Positions 1-7,693 of a DNA stretch of 64,000 nt are shown here, piece by piece. The first letter of the stretch is position 1, and every line of letters begins with the position of its first letter. The position numbers and the translations under genes were made by a program. Where the stretch lies: positions 3,638,001 to 3,702,000 of the forward strand of contig NZ_CP095462.1 of assembly GCF_023022965.1 (NCBI RefSeq), written 5' to 3'. The notes under the pieces were generated by a model that made no database searches, was not told the DNA's origin, and saw only the letters and a program-made list of their open reading frames with translations. This DNA is from Ectobacillus sp. JY-23 (GTDB lineage: Bacteria; Bacillota; Bacilli; Bacillales; Bacillaceae_G).

Positions 1-1
1 G

Positions 2-178
2 GAAATCGGGCAGATGCTGCCAATGGCACATTCTCTGCGCGGTCTGCAGGATGTAATCACGCTTGGAGATTGGTCGCAGCTGCGCGTACAGCTATTCATC
101 TTGCTTGGCTATCTGTTAGGTGCGGCTACCATCGCATGGATTGCGAGCTATTTACAGCATAAGCCAGCGCGGCAATAA
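2..178 (+). CDS. C-terminal end of a YhgE/Pip-like membrane protein (partial)
   Basis: The window opens inside a gene; the open frame runs from base 2 to a TAA stop. The visible 58 residues contain SLRGLQDVITLGDW followed by one hydrophobic segment (LFILLGYLLGAATIAWIA) and a short basic tail. This ending is typical of YhgE/Pip or ABC-2 permease-type membrane proteins, where a final helix follows a short extracellular loop. The N-terminus is outside the window, so the family call is tentative. A strong terminator follows directly. Confidence 0.5.
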   Translation, partial: EIGQMLPMAHSLRGLQDVITLGDWSQLRVQLFILLGYLLGAATIAWIASYLQHKPARQ

Positions 179-211
179 GAAAAAGACGATGCACTCCGCA
201 TCGTCTTTTTT
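179..211 (+). terminator. Rho-independent terminator
   Basis: A 12-bp perfect stem (AAAAGACGATGC with GCATCGTCTTTT, loop ACTCC) followed by a T run, directly after the upstream gene's stop. Confidence 0.9.
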
Positions 212-563
212 GCTGCTTTAGTGACACCGCGGGGATGAGAGTAAGGAAGAGGCTTACGGATTTTGAAAATTCCCTTTATTTATTTGGATGTTTATGGTAA
301 CCTATAAATGAGAGATGTAATGAGAGGGGAATCGATACTACATATGTGGATTAACTTGAAATGATGATGAAACTAGATAGAGACAATTGCAGTCCTTAAA
401 TCAGGGTACGTGTGTTTGTCGATCTCAAAATCATTCAAGGGACACATGATGTGGACAATGCTATTCCCATTGCCAAGCAGATACCTTTGTATATCTGTTT
501 TTTTTATGGGCAAATATACATCTCGATACACAATGATTGCGTCCCTAACTAGGGGGAATTGTA
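212..563. other. Intergenic stretch without a recognised gene
   Basis: About 350 bases separate the terminator from the phosphotransferase start. An 80-codon open frame on the minus strand reaches into the next gene and has no ribosome binding site, so I do not treat it as coding. No riboswitch or repeat is recognised. Confidence 0.5.
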
Positions 564-1361
564 ATGAACAGCCAGTACGAAAACGAAGAAAAGCTAACAG
601 GGGGAAATGTCTCAAGCGTCTATCGCGCAGGAAATACTGTTCGGCGAGAATGGAAGCCTGATAGTGTTAGGATTCACACATTGCTCAAACACCTGGAAAG
701 CAAAGGGCTAGATGGTGTGCCAAGATTTTTAGGGATTGATGAAAAAGGGAGAGAGGTCTTATCCTTTATTAAAGGAGAAGCAGGCAACTACCCGTTGAAA
801 ACATACATGTGGTCAGATAAGGCATTACAAAAAATCGCCAGCCTGCTTCGTCGCTATCATGATGCGGTGCGCGATTTTCCAATAGAAGAAGATTGGCAGC
901 CGCTTGATAACACGCCGCAGCCATTTGAAGTGATCTGTCATAATGATTTTGCCATCTACAACATTATTTTTCAGAATGAAACACCAGTAGGGTTTATTGA
1001 TTTTGATATGGCTGCGCCGGGGCCAAGACTTTGGGATATCGTCTATGCCCTTTACACCTGCGTTCCTTTAAGCCGGCTGTATCATACAGAAGCAGGCGAG
1101 GCTGTATATTATGACGCGGCAAAGGATGCCGAGCGAATTAAAAAGCGGGTTGCCTTGTTTTTTGATTCCTATGGTATGAAGGGCATAGAAAAAGGGTGTT
1201 TAGAAATGGTATTGCTGCGCGTAGAAGCCTTATGCAAAACCATGCAAAGGAAAGCCAGTGAAGGCGATAAGGCATTTCAAAAAATGATTGACGAAGGCCA
1301 TTATGATCACTATCAAGAAGAAATTGCATTCATTCGCAAGCATGGAAAAGAGTGGCTGTAA
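564..1361 (+). CDS. Aminoglycoside phosphotransferase (APH)-family kinase
   Basis: 265 residues, close to the usual APH length. The catalytic loop reads CHNDFAIYN (H126, D128, N133) and the metal-binding segment reads GFIDFD (D146 and D148), the APH/choline-kinase arrangement. The N-terminal lobe is short, and its glycine-rich loop is represented by LTGGNVSSVYR near residues 11-21. The ATG follows AGGGGG at good spacing. This family phosphorylates small hydroxylated molecules; genomic copies often have unknown substrates, so aminoglycoside resistance should not be assumed. It is a single-gene unit. Confidence 0.85.
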   Translation: MNSQYENEEKLTGGNVSSVYRAGNTVRREWKPDSVRIHTLLKHLESKGLDGVPRFLGIDEKGREVLSFIKGEAGNYPLKTYMWSDKALQKIASLLRRYHDAVRDFPIEEDWQPLDNTPQPFEVICHNDFAIYNIIFQNETPVGFIDFDMAAPGPRLWDIVYALYTCVPLSRLYHTEAGEAVYYDAAKDAERIKKRVALFFDSYGMKGIEKGCLEMVLLRVEALCKTMQRKASEGDKAFQKMIDEGHYDHYQEEIAFIRKHGKEWL

Positions 1362-1403
1362 CCGAGCGGGTGCACTTGCCTGCTGGGGACGTATTTATTC
1401 TCC

Positions 1404-1433
1404 TTGACGTAAAAATAGATTCGTGATTATAAT
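1404..1433 (+). promoter_or_regulatory. Promoter of the lysine-riboswitch transcript
   Basis: TTGACG, 18-bp spacer, TATAAT. It places the transcription start shortly before the L-box aptamer. Confidence 0.65.
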
Positions 1434-1460
1434 ATCGTATACAAATAAATATTATTTTAC

Positions 1461-1645
1461 TCTCTGAAGATAGAGGTGCATCATATCAAGAGTAGCTTGC
1501 TGGAGATGAATGGGATCGATGAAAGCAAGTGAAAGGGATTGTATGCCGAAGTATAGGATATCCATGCTATCGCTTATACTGGGTCAGTATTGAATAAGTG
1601 CTGAACTGTCACAAATAGATATATTTGTGGGGAGCTGTTAAAGAG
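1461..1645 (+). ncRNA. Lysine riboswitch (L-box)
   Basis: The sequence follows the L-box consensus in order: GAAGATAGAGGTGC, AAGAGTA, GGAGATGA, GTGAAAGGG, a GCCGAAG element, CTGGGTC, TTGAATAA, CTGTCA and a closing GGAGCTGTTAAAGAG. The ends pair (CTCT with AGAG) as P1. A terminator lies 60 bases downstream, so control is by transcription attenuation: lysine binding should stop transcription before the symporter gene. The match to the Bacillus lysC leader is from memory but extensive. Confidence 0.92.
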
Positions 1646-1707
1646 ATGTTGATGCTTAAAAAACGAGCTATTATTATTTTAGGATGATATAAATGATAAT
1701 TGTTTTC

Positions 1708-1742
1708 AAAAACGCGTGAACATCACTTCGCGCGTTTTTTTA
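1708..1742 (+). terminator. Expression-platform terminator of the lysine riboswitch
   Basis: Stem AAAACGCGTGAA / TTCGCGCGTTTT with one G-U pair, loop CATCAC, then seven Ts. It lies between the aptamer and the symporter gene, as expected for an L-box OFF switch. Confidence 0.88.
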
Positions 1743-1765
1743 TGTTTTGCGAATGCATCTCCATG

Positions 1766-1792
1766 TTCATGCGCCATCATATGGCGCATGAA
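1766..1792. repeat. Perfect 12-bp inverted repeat between riboswitch terminator and gene
   Basis: TTCATGCGCCAT and ATGGCGCATGAA flank a 3-base centre. There is no T run, so it is not a terminator. It could be a protein operator or a mRNA-stabilising 5' hairpin 50 bases before the start codon. Confidence 0.6.
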
Positions 1793-1843
1793 GCACACAA
1801 CAGGAACGGAGCTCTCAGAGAGTAGAATGGAGGGGGTTTTACC

Positions 1844-3106
1844 ATGATAAGCAATGTATTTAAAAATTACAAATCATCGTTTATTTTGCTGTTTGCAATC
1901 CTGCTTGGAGGAATTATCGGCTATATTGCTGGGCCGAAAGCATCTATCGTTAAACCGCTGGGAGATGTATTCCTTAATCTCATGTTTATGATTATCGTGC
2001 CGCTTGTATTTTTCAGTGTATCGTCGGCCATTGCGAACATGAACGGAATGAAGCGTCTTGGCAAAATTATGTCGAGCACCGCTCTTGTATTTGTTGCGAC
2101 AGCGATCGTTGCTGCGGTTCTTGGCATGTTTGGGGCATCTATTTACAACCCTATTCATAATACGGATGTTTCCGGCATCAAGGAATTGATGGCTGGCACA
2201 CAGCAAGGGGATGAGGACGTTTCGCTCATGAACCAGCTTGTTCTCACGTTTACTGTCTCTGACTTTTCAGATCTGTTTTCTAAATCTCACATTTTACAGC
2301 TCATTATTTTTTCTGTATTGTTTGGCACTGCAACGGCTCTGGCTGGTGAAAAAGGCCGTCCAATTGCGAGCTTTTTGGCTTCTGGGCAAGAGGTAGCTAT
2401 GAAGTTTGTCCACATTGTGATGTACTATGCGCCAATTGGACTGGGCTGTTATTTCGCTTCAGTCGTTGGTGAGCTGGGGCCGCAAATTCTCCAGGGCTAC
2501 GGTAGAGCATTTTTACTGTATCTTGTGATTACGCTTGTATATTACTTCGGCTTTTTTACCTTGTATGCCTGGATTGCTGGTCGAAAAGAAGGCGTGAAAT
2601 TATTTTGGAAGCATGCCGCAGCTCCTTCTATTACGGCAGTTGCGACTTGCTCTTCAGCCGCATCAATTCCGGTCAACCTGGCAGCGACAAAAAAGATGGG
2701 CGTGCCGCAGGATATCGCAGAAACGGTCATCCCATTGGGTGCGAATACACATAAAGACGGTTCCGTTATCGGTGGTATTTTAAAAATCGTATTTTTGTTC
2801 AGCTTATTTGGAAAAGACATGACTTCTTTTACAAGCATCGTCAGCATTCTTGCGGTGGCCTTTTTAGTAGGGGCTGTGATGGGGGCCATTCCAGGGGGCG
2901 GCATGATCGGTGAGATGCTGATTATCTCTATCTACGGATTCTCTCCGGAAGTGCTACCGATTATCGCGGTCATTTCGACCATCATTGATGCGCCTGCAAC
3001 CCTGCTAAACAGCACAGGAAATACAGTCTCAGCCATGCTGGTTACCCGCTTTGTGGAAGGAAAAGATTGGATTAAAAAAGCCGTCACACGTAGTCAGGCG
3101 GCATAA
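1844..3106 (+). CDS. DAACS-family sodium:amino acid symporter under lysine riboswitch control
   Basis: 420 residues with the GltP/DctA glutamate-transporter fold: N-terminal helices, the serine-rich hairpin motif (TCSSAAS, 268-274), the unwound helix-7 motif region (NTHKDGS, 301-307, where classic members read NMDGT) and helix 8. In helix 8 the line is D382-A-P-A385-T386-L-L-N389. The aspartate that holds the substrate amino group and the asparagine are kept, but the arginine that binds acidic side chains in GltPh is alanine. An acidic substrate is therefore unlikely. With the L-box upstream, lysine or a related cationic or neutral amino acid is the best guess. The start has a GGAGGGGG site. 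Confidence 0.88.
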   Translation: MISNVFKNYKSSFILLFAILLGGIIGYIAGPKASIVKPLGDVFLNLMFMIIVPLVFFSVSSAIANMNGMKRLGKIMSSTALVFVATAIVAAVLGMFGASIYNPIHNTDVSGIKELMAGTQQGDEDVSLMNQLVLTFTVSDFSDLFSKSHILQLIIFSVLFGTATALAGEKGRPIASFLASGQEVAMKFVHIVMYYAPIGLGCYFASVVGELGPQILQGYGRAFLLYLVITLVYYFGFFTLYAWIAGRKEGVKLFWKHAAAPSITAVATCSSAASIPVNLAATKKMGVPQDIAETVIPLGANTHKDGSVIGGILKIVFLFSLFGKDMTSFTSIVSILAVAFLVGAVMGAIPGGGMIGEMLIISIYGFSPEVLPIIAVISTIIDAPATLLNSTGNTVSAMLVTRFVEGKDWIKKAVTRSQAA

Positions 3107-3117
3107 TATACACATTT

Positions 3118-3152
3118 AGGCTGTGGAGAAGGTTTCTCTACAGCCTGTTTTA
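3118..3152 (+). terminator. Rho-independent terminator after the symporter
   Basis: AGGCTGTGGAGAA / TTCTCTACAGCCT, loop GGT, 13-bp stem with one G-U pair, then GTTTTAT. Confidence 0.88.
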
Positions 3153-3226
3153 TCCTGGTCTTCAGCTTAAACTAAGCGGAGCCTGCTAGGAAAACAGTAG
3201 ACTTTTATCATATACAGACAATTATG

Positions 3227-3255
3227 TTTACTTTTCCTATATGTTTAATTATAAT
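3227..3255 (+). promoter_or_regulatory. Candidate promoter of threonine synthase
   Basis: TTTACT, 17-bp spacer, TATAAT. The -10 is perfect and the -35 is weak. It would produce a leader that carries the downstream hairpin and terminator. Confidence 0.45.
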
Positions 3256-3312
3256 TTCGTATTATATAAGGGTTGTTTTTGTAGAATGGAATCGTACAAA
3301 TAACAAAATCGT

Positions 3313-3334
3313 GCTGACCAGAAAAACTGGAGGC
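3313..3334 (+). promoter_or_regulatory. Antiterminator-like hairpin (copy 0, weaker member of the family)
   Basis: GCT-GA-CCAG-AAAAA-CTGG-A-GGC folds as 3 bp (one T-G wobble), a 2x1 internal loop, 4 bp and a five-base loop. The 3' arm GGC is also the start of the following terminator stem, so the two structures exclude each other. The architecture matches the hairpins at 7591, 8129 and 15061, which have four-base loops. Confidence 0.45.
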
Positions 3335-3376
3335 GGCTTTTTCCTATGTGTAACTAGGTGAAGCCGTCTCTTTTTT
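3330..3376 (+). terminator. Leader terminator (attenuator) in front of threonine synthase
   Basis: GAGGCGGCTT / AAGCCGTCTC with one G-U pair, 21-base loop, then TTTTTT. It ends 30 bases before the start codon and lies downstream of the likely promoter, so it should control readthrough into the gene. Confidence 0.8.
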
Positions 3377-3407
3377 GTTTCATCAGCTCATCACAGGGGG
3401 AATGACT

Positions 3408-4646
3408 ATGAGATATAGCTATGTATCACACTTGCTTTGCCCAACATGCAATACGGAATATAGTACGGCGCACCAGCAACAGCTGTGTGCGTGCGGCTCT
3501 CCGCTACTCGTACAATATGACTTAGAAACGTTAAAGCATAAGCTCTCTCCGCAGGATTTAATAGGAAGAGAAGGAAGTCTGTGGAGATATCATGAATTGC
3601 TGCCGGTTGAGCGTCCGGAGCATGTTGTATCTATGGGAGAAGGTATGACACCCTTGCTTTCGATGCCTAGACTAGGGGCGGATATGGAGATTCGCCAGCT
3701 GTATATGAAAGATGAGGGTGTTATACCGACGGGCACATTTAAAGCACGTGGGGCGGCAGTCGGCGTTTCAAAAGCTAAGGAGCTTGGTGTGAAGGAACTG
3801 GCGATGCCGACAAATGGAAACGCCGGTGCAGCTTGGTCCTTGTATGCCGCGCGAGCAGGTATTAAAGCTACTATTGTTATGCCGACCGATGCACCAAGCA
3901 TTACAAGAAAAGAGTGCGTTGCCGCAGATGCCAACCTGCTGCTTGTAAACGGATTGATTAGTGATGCCGGTAAAATCGTAGGAAAAGCGGTAAAACATGG
4001 GGAGATGTTTGATGCATCTACGCTAAAAGAGCCTTATCGCATAGAAGGCAAAAAAACAATGGGTCTTGAGATTGCAGAACAGCTGCATTGGAAACTGCCT
4101 GATGTCATCTTATATCCTACAGGCGGAGGAGTAGGCCTTATTGGTATCTATAAAGCCTTGCGAGAGCTACAGGAGCTTGGATGGGTAACGGGCAAGCTGC
4201 CTAGATTAGTAGCTGTACAAGCGGAAGGATGCGCCCCAATTGTAAAAGCATGGCAAGAAGGAAAGGCAGTTTCTGCGTTTTGGGAAAGCTCTTCCACGAT
4301 CGCCTTCGGTATTAACGTGCCAAAAGCACTTGGTGATTTTCTTGTGCTAGAAGCGCTGTACGCCACAAATGGATGTGCCGTTGCGGTCAAGGATGACGAA
4401 ATCTTGGCGGAGGTAAGGACAGTGGCGTCACTCGAAGGAACCTTTGTTTGCCCGGAAGGAGCGGCTGTATTTGTTGCGGCTCGTCAATTGAGAAAAGACG
4501 GATGGATTGGACCGGACGAAACAGTAATTGCTTTGAATACCGGGGCAGGAATCAAATACCCTAATACCATTACGGCGGATGTGCCAATTTTACAGCCTGA
4601 TGATGAAATAGATGCTGTATCACGTAAAATGAACATGCGTACTTAA
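3408..4646 (+). CDS. thrC: Threonine synthase
   Basis: PLP enzyme converting O-phosphohomoserine to threonine; 412 residues from the chosen start. An N-terminal zinc-ribbon-like part (C11, C14, C27, C29) is followed by the fold-type II PLP domain with K112 in GTFKARG as the probable Schiff-base lysine. Further motifs are TNGNAGAAW, a phosphate-binding glycine loop (YPTGGGVGLIG) and the C-terminal NTGAGIKYP. A longer frame opens with TTG at 3375, inside the T tract of the leader terminator. I chose ATG 3408 because GGGGG lies 7 bases before it. It stands alone, not in a hom-thrCB operon, and has its own attenuated leader. Confidence 0.92.
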   Translation: MRYSYVSHLLCPTCNTEYSTAHQQQLCACGSPLLVQYDLETLKHKLSPQDLIGREGSLWRYHELLPVERPEHVVSMGEGMTPLLSMPRLGADMEIRQLYMKDEGVIPTGTFKARGAAVGVSKAKELGVKELAMPTNGNAGAAWSLYAARAGIKATIVMPTDAPSITRKECVAADANLLLVNGLISDAGKIVGKAVKHGEMFDASTLKEPYRIEGKKTMGLEIAEQLHWKLPDVILYPTGGGVGLIGIYKALRELQELGWVTGKLPRLVAVQAEGCAPIVKAWQEGKAVSAFWESSSTIAFGINVPKALGDFLVLEALYATNGCAVAVKDDEILAEVRTVASLEGTFVCPEGAAVFVAARQLRKDGWIGPDETVIALNTGAGIKYPNTITADVPILQPDDEIDAVSRKMNMRT

Positions 4647-4659
4647 GCCATAACACATA

Positions 4660-4695
4660 AAAAGGTCCTTAACTGCTCAAGGTTAAGGACCTTTT
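4660..4695. terminator. Bidirectional terminator between convergent genes
   Basis: A perfect 14-bp stem AAAAGGTCCTTAAC / GTTAAGGACCTTTT with T runs on both strands, between threonine synthase and the minus-strand amidohydrolase. Confidence 0.9.
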
Positions 4696-4701
4696 CAGGT
4701 A

Positions 4702-5871
4702 TTATCGGTCTTTACTCATTGTCTGTAATGTATCTATCGCCAATGTAGCAAAGTATTGCGCGCTAAGAGGTAAAGCGCGTTCATCTACCGTAAATGCGGG
4801 ATGGTGCCATTCCTCTGTTCCGGATGTACCCATAAATACGAAGGAGCCAGGAATGTCTTTTTGATAAAAAGCGAAATCCTCTCCTGCCATGGATGGCGTA
4901 GCTTCAACTATGGTCAAACCTGTCTTTTCAGCGGCTTGAACGGCAAGCGTTGTCAGCTGGGCATCGTTTTGTACGGGAGGAGGACCTGCATACCAATGCA
5001 GCTTTGCTTGTGCACCGTATGCATTTGCCGTACCATCCATTACTCGCCGAATCATTGTAGGAATAGTAGCGCGAACTTTTTCATCAAATGTACGAACAGT
5101 ACCTTCTAACATAGCGTTTGCCGGGATAACATTCCAAGTTGTGCCAGCATGTACATTTGCGACACTAATGACCGCGTGCTGGAACGGGCTAAGGTTACGG
5201 CTGACAATAGATTGTAGCGCGATGACAATATGAGAAGCGGCAACAATGGGATCAATACCAGCATCAGGAACTGCTGCGTGAGTGCCCATTCCTTGCACCT
5301 CAATCTCAAATCGATCTACACCAGACATTAAGGCCCCCTGTTTAATACCTATCGTTCCTACCGGTAAATCAGGCTTGTTGTGCATACCGAAAATGGCTTG
5401 CACATCTGTTAATAAACCTGCAGATATTACTTTTTTGGCACCGCCACCATTTTCTTCAGCAGGCTGAAAAATAAATCGTACAGTACCCTTCAATGCATGT
5501 TCTTTTTGTTTCAGCAAGTATGCAGCACCAATCATTGCCGCTGTATGAAAGTCATGACCGCAAGCGTGCATCTTTCCGGGGATTTTAGAAGCGAAAGGTA
5601 AACCACTTTGCTCGTTAACAGGCAAAGCATCAATATCGGCGCGTAAGGCAATGATTGGCCCCTCTGTATCACCCGATATTTCTGCAATGAGCCCTGTTTG
5701 TAATTCTGTTTCCAAAATAGTAATATTCGCCTCCTCTAAACATTGGCGTATATATTTTGTAGTCTCAAATTCCTCGTTGGAAAGTTCGGGATACTGGTGT
5801 AAATGTCGTCGAATAGCTACTAGCTTTTCTTCAAGATTGCTTAAGGTTGTTGTGGGAAGTGGAGCTTTCAT
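4702..5871 (-). CDS. M20D-family amidohydrolase, probable N-acyl-cysteine-derivative deacetylase
   Basis: 389 residues of the M20 dizinc amidohydrolase family (HipO, YxeP, YtnL type). Metal-site motifs: HACGHDFH (C104, H106), PAEE (E139, E140) and FGMHNKPD. The dimerisation lid domain lies roughly at 180-290. A longer frame begins at 5964, but the AAAGGA site points to the ATG at 5871. The neighbours (organosulfur monooxygenases, acetyltransferase, cystine importer) suggest it removes an N-acetyl group from S-alkylated cysteines or sulfoxides, like YtnL in Bacillus subtilis. The substrate is inferred from context. An inverted repeat lies 70 bases upstream. Confidence 0.85.
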   Translation of the reverse strand: MKAPLPTTTLSNLEEKLVAIRRHLHQYPELSNEEFETTKYIRQCLEEANITILETELQTGLIAEISGDTEGPIIALRADIDALPVNEQSGLPFASKIPGKMHACGHDFHTAAMIGAAYLLKQKEHALKGTVRFIFQPAEENGGGAKKVISAGLLTDVQAIFGMHNKPDLPVGTIGIKQGALMSGVDRFEIEVQGMGTHAAVPDAGIDPIVAASHIVIALQSIVSRNLSPFQHAVISVANVHAGTTWNVIPANAMLEGTVRTFDEKVRATIPTMIRRVMDGTANAYGAQAKLHWYAGPPPVQNDAQLTTLAVQAAEKTGLTIVEATPSMAGEDFAFYQKDIPGSFVFMGTSGTEEWHHPAFTVDERALPLSAQYFATLAIDTLQTMSKDR

Positions 5872-5940
5872 TATCATCAGTCCTTTCGGGTAATTCTTAT
5901 AACTGGGTTTAATCAGATATCTATGTTGAGAAAAGCAGAT

Positions 5941-5977
5941 ATTCCTATAAGATTCGAATATCAATGTTTATAGGAAT
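5941..5977. promoter_or_regulatory. Inverted repeat upstream of the amidohydrolase, possible CymR-type operator
   Basis: ATTCCTATAA and TTATAGGAAT are perfect 10-bp inverted arms 17 bases apart. The half site TAGGAAT resembles the CymR box of Bacillus cysteine-regulated genes, and a related TAGGAAT occurs upstream of the adjacent monooxygenase. Confidence 0.5.
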
Positions 5978-6014
5978 ATACTAATTTCTTAGCAAGGTAA
6001 AGGTGGTAGAAACT

Positions 6015-7019
6015 TTATCTTGGAATAAGCTCTGAAAAAGCATCTTTTAATATTTTGTAGGAATAAAGACGTTTGTTGAAATCTTTAATGGGGGTTGTAA
6101 TGATAAACTCTTCCAAATGATATGTTTGTTGAAGTGTTAATAATGTATTACGTACAGTCTCTTGAGAACCATGAATAATATTAGCATCGTGAATGGTAAT
6201 CGTATAATTTTCTCCAGCCTGTTTCCCGTACTCCTCCGCTTTTTCCACGCTTGGAAGAGTTAATGTCTTTCCGCTTTCGAGATGGATTTTGACGATTTTT
6301 GCATCAGCAGCCAACTCTTTAGCTTCTTCGTCCGTATCTGTTACGATAAGAGAGACTGCCAGAATAGAATGGGGCGTGCCTTTTTCCATATTAAAATTCT
6401 TCTGATAGGTTTTAAATGCTTCGGCAATGGTATTTTCATCGCTGTTGATAAATTGCGCGAATACATAAGAGAAGCCTAAGTTTGCTGCTACACTTGCACT
6501 AGATGTACTCGCTCCGAGCAAGTAAATGTGCAAAGGATATCGAGGAATGGGCTGCGCTTTTAAACCATGTAGAGGATGAGTTGGCTCCAACTTGTCATGA
6601 AGAAATTGTTCTAACTCTATTAGTTTTTCAAATAGAGGCCTCATATCATTTCCTTGTTGCAAAGCTTTTGTAGAATGTGGTAGTCCCCCTGGCGCTCTCC
6701 CAATTCCTAAATCGACACGATTAGGAGCCAGTGATTCGAGGACATGAAAATTTTCTGCCACTTTGTATGGACTGTAATGCTGCAGCATAACGCCTCCAGA
6801 GCCAATTCGAATTCGCTCGGTTTTTGCTAATAAGTGTGAAATTAAAACTTCGGGAGAAGAGCCGGCAACTTGATCTGAGTCGTGATGCTCGGATACCCAA
6901 AAACGATGATATCCCCATTTTTCCGCTTCTTGTGCAAGAAGAATGGTTCGTTGAAAGGCTTGAAGCGCCGTTTCGTTATCGTAAATCGGACTTTGATCTA
7001 AAATACTTAATCGTAACAT
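6015..7019 (-). CDS. ytmO: Luciferase-like flavin monooxygenase (YtmO/MsnO8-like)
   Basis: 334 residues of the bacterial luciferase-like family. MLRLSILDQSPIYDNETA at the start, WVSEHHDSD near residue 49, RIGSGGVMLQHYSPYKVAE, and RVDLGIGRAPGG are signatures of the MsnO8 group. These use reduced FMN and oxygen, supplied by an FMN reductase such as the one at 8200. I chose ATG 7019 because GGAAGGG lies 8 bases upstream; the frame itself opens at 7043. In B. subtilis the homologue lies in the ytmI operon for S-alkyl cysteine salvage. Here it is on the opposite strand, downstream of its own TAGGAAT motif. Confidence 0.85.
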   Translation of the reverse strand: MLRLSILDQSPIYDNETALQAFQRTILLAQEAEKWGYHRFWVSEHHDSDQVAGSSPEVLISHLLAKTERIRIGSGGVMLQHYSPYKVAENFHVLESLAPNRVDLGIGRAPGGLPHSTKALQQGNDMRPLFEKLIELEQFLHDKLEPTHPLHGLKAQPIPRYPLHIYLLGASTSSASVAANLGFSYVFAQFINSDENTIAEAFKTYQKNFNMEKGTPHSILAVSLIVTDTDEEAKELAADAKIVKIHLESGKTLTLPSVEKAEEYGKQAGENYTITIHDANIIHGSQETVRNTLLTLQQTYHLEEFIITTPIKDFNKRLYSYKILKDAFSELIPR

Positions 7020-7057
7020 GCAAGCAGTCCCTTCCGTTATCAATTGAAATACACTTT

Positions 7058-7085
7058 AATCCCTATAAAACCTGTAGGAATAATT
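7058..7085. promoter_or_regulatory. CymR-like motif upstream of the monooxygenase
   Basis: AATCCCTATAAAACCTGTAGGAAT carries imperfect inverted halves (CCTATA and TGTAGG) and the TAGGAAT half site also seen at 5971. It sits 40 bases upstream of the minus-strand start. The regulator is inferred. Confidence 0.4.
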
Positions 7086-7225
7086 AGGTGCTATTCTAAC
7101 AGAACGGGTAAAAAAAGAAAAGCATATATTTGTTTGAAGAAGGAAGGCTATGGACTGAAACGTATGAGACATATAACTTTGACTAAACAATAAAGTTTTA
7201 AAAAATTAAAAAATTAAAAAAATTG

Positions 7226-7254
7226 TTGACATTCGCTTTCTAGGATTATATATT
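7226..7254 (+). promoter_or_regulatory. Promoter of the S-box transcript
   Basis: TTGACA, 17-bp spacer, TATATT, placed 60 bases before the SAM riboswitch. Confidence 0.7.
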
Positions 7255-7314
7255 TTAGTAAATCCTCGAGAAACCGAGGAGAGTTACATAAAGCCAATTG
7301 AATAGTGGACGTAA

Positions 7315-7419
7315 TTCTTATCAAGAGAGGTGGAGGGACTGGCCCGAAGAAACCTCGGCAAAAGACTTTTAAAGTACTGTGCCAATTCCAGCGGGTCATA
7401 TAACCCGAAAGATAAGAAG
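7315..7419 (+). ncRNA. SAM-I riboswitch (S-box)
   Basis: The core follows the S-box consensus: CTTATCAAGAGAGG, TGGAGGGACTGGCCC, GAAGAAACCTCGGCAA, GTGCCAATTCC, GCGGGT...ACCC and GAAAGATAAG, which closes P1 with the 5' CTTATC. The base 7411-7421 (GATAAGAAGAG) can instead pair with CTCTTCTTATC at 7438-7448 as antiterminator. This is the standard SAM-OFF design. No gene follows immediately; the next start is at 7694, behind a second attenuator. Confidence 0.93.
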
Positions 7420-7434
7420 AGATCTTACATAGGG

Positions 7435-7475
7435 GACTCTTCTTATCGTATTGATACAGAAGAGTCTTTATTTTT
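7435..7475 (+). terminator. S-box expression-platform terminator
   Basis: GACTCTTCT / AGAAGAGTC, then TTTATTTTT. Its 5' arm is part of the competing antiterminator. Confidence 0.88.
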
Positions 7476-7590
7476 AGCTTCTTCATCAATAACGACACTT
7501 TGTTTGTAAATCTTATATTACCTATAAGTAAAATTGGACATAACTTTTTTGTGAGGTACTATAATAGTTCATATATTGTAGTGAAATGTG

Positions 7591-7611
7591 GCTAACCGGT
7601 CCACCGGAAGC
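7591..7611 (+). promoter_or_regulatory. Antiterminator-like hairpin (copy 1)
   Basis: GCT-AA-CCGG-TCCA-CCGG-A-AGC: 3 bp, 2x1 internal loop, 4 bp, tetraloop. A TATAAT at 7560-7565 would start transcription about 19 bases upstream of it. The 3' AGC is also the first part of the terminator stem at 7609, making the two folds alternatives. The same architecture with different bases recurs at 8129 and 15061. Confidence 0.6.
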
Positions 7612-7653
7612 TCTTGGTATAAAGTAGCGATACTTGTGCTAAGAGCTTTTTTT
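7609..7653 (+). terminator. Leader terminator before the orphan gene
   Basis: AGCTCTT / AAGAGCT with an inner GTAT/ATAC helix, followed by TTTTTTTAT. It lies 40 bases before the start at 7694. Confidence 0.85.
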
Positions 7654-7693
7654 ATATAGGTGAGTAATTATGTAAGAAAGGAGGCAGTTGTGT

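Noticed and set aside
373-615. 80-codon minus-strand frame before the phosphotransferase
   Set aside because: It overlaps a convincing gene start and has no ribosome site or recognisable family.
3375-3407. TTG start of threonine synthase 33 bases upstream
   Set aside because: It lies in the T tract of the leader terminator and has no ribosome site; ATG 3408 has one.
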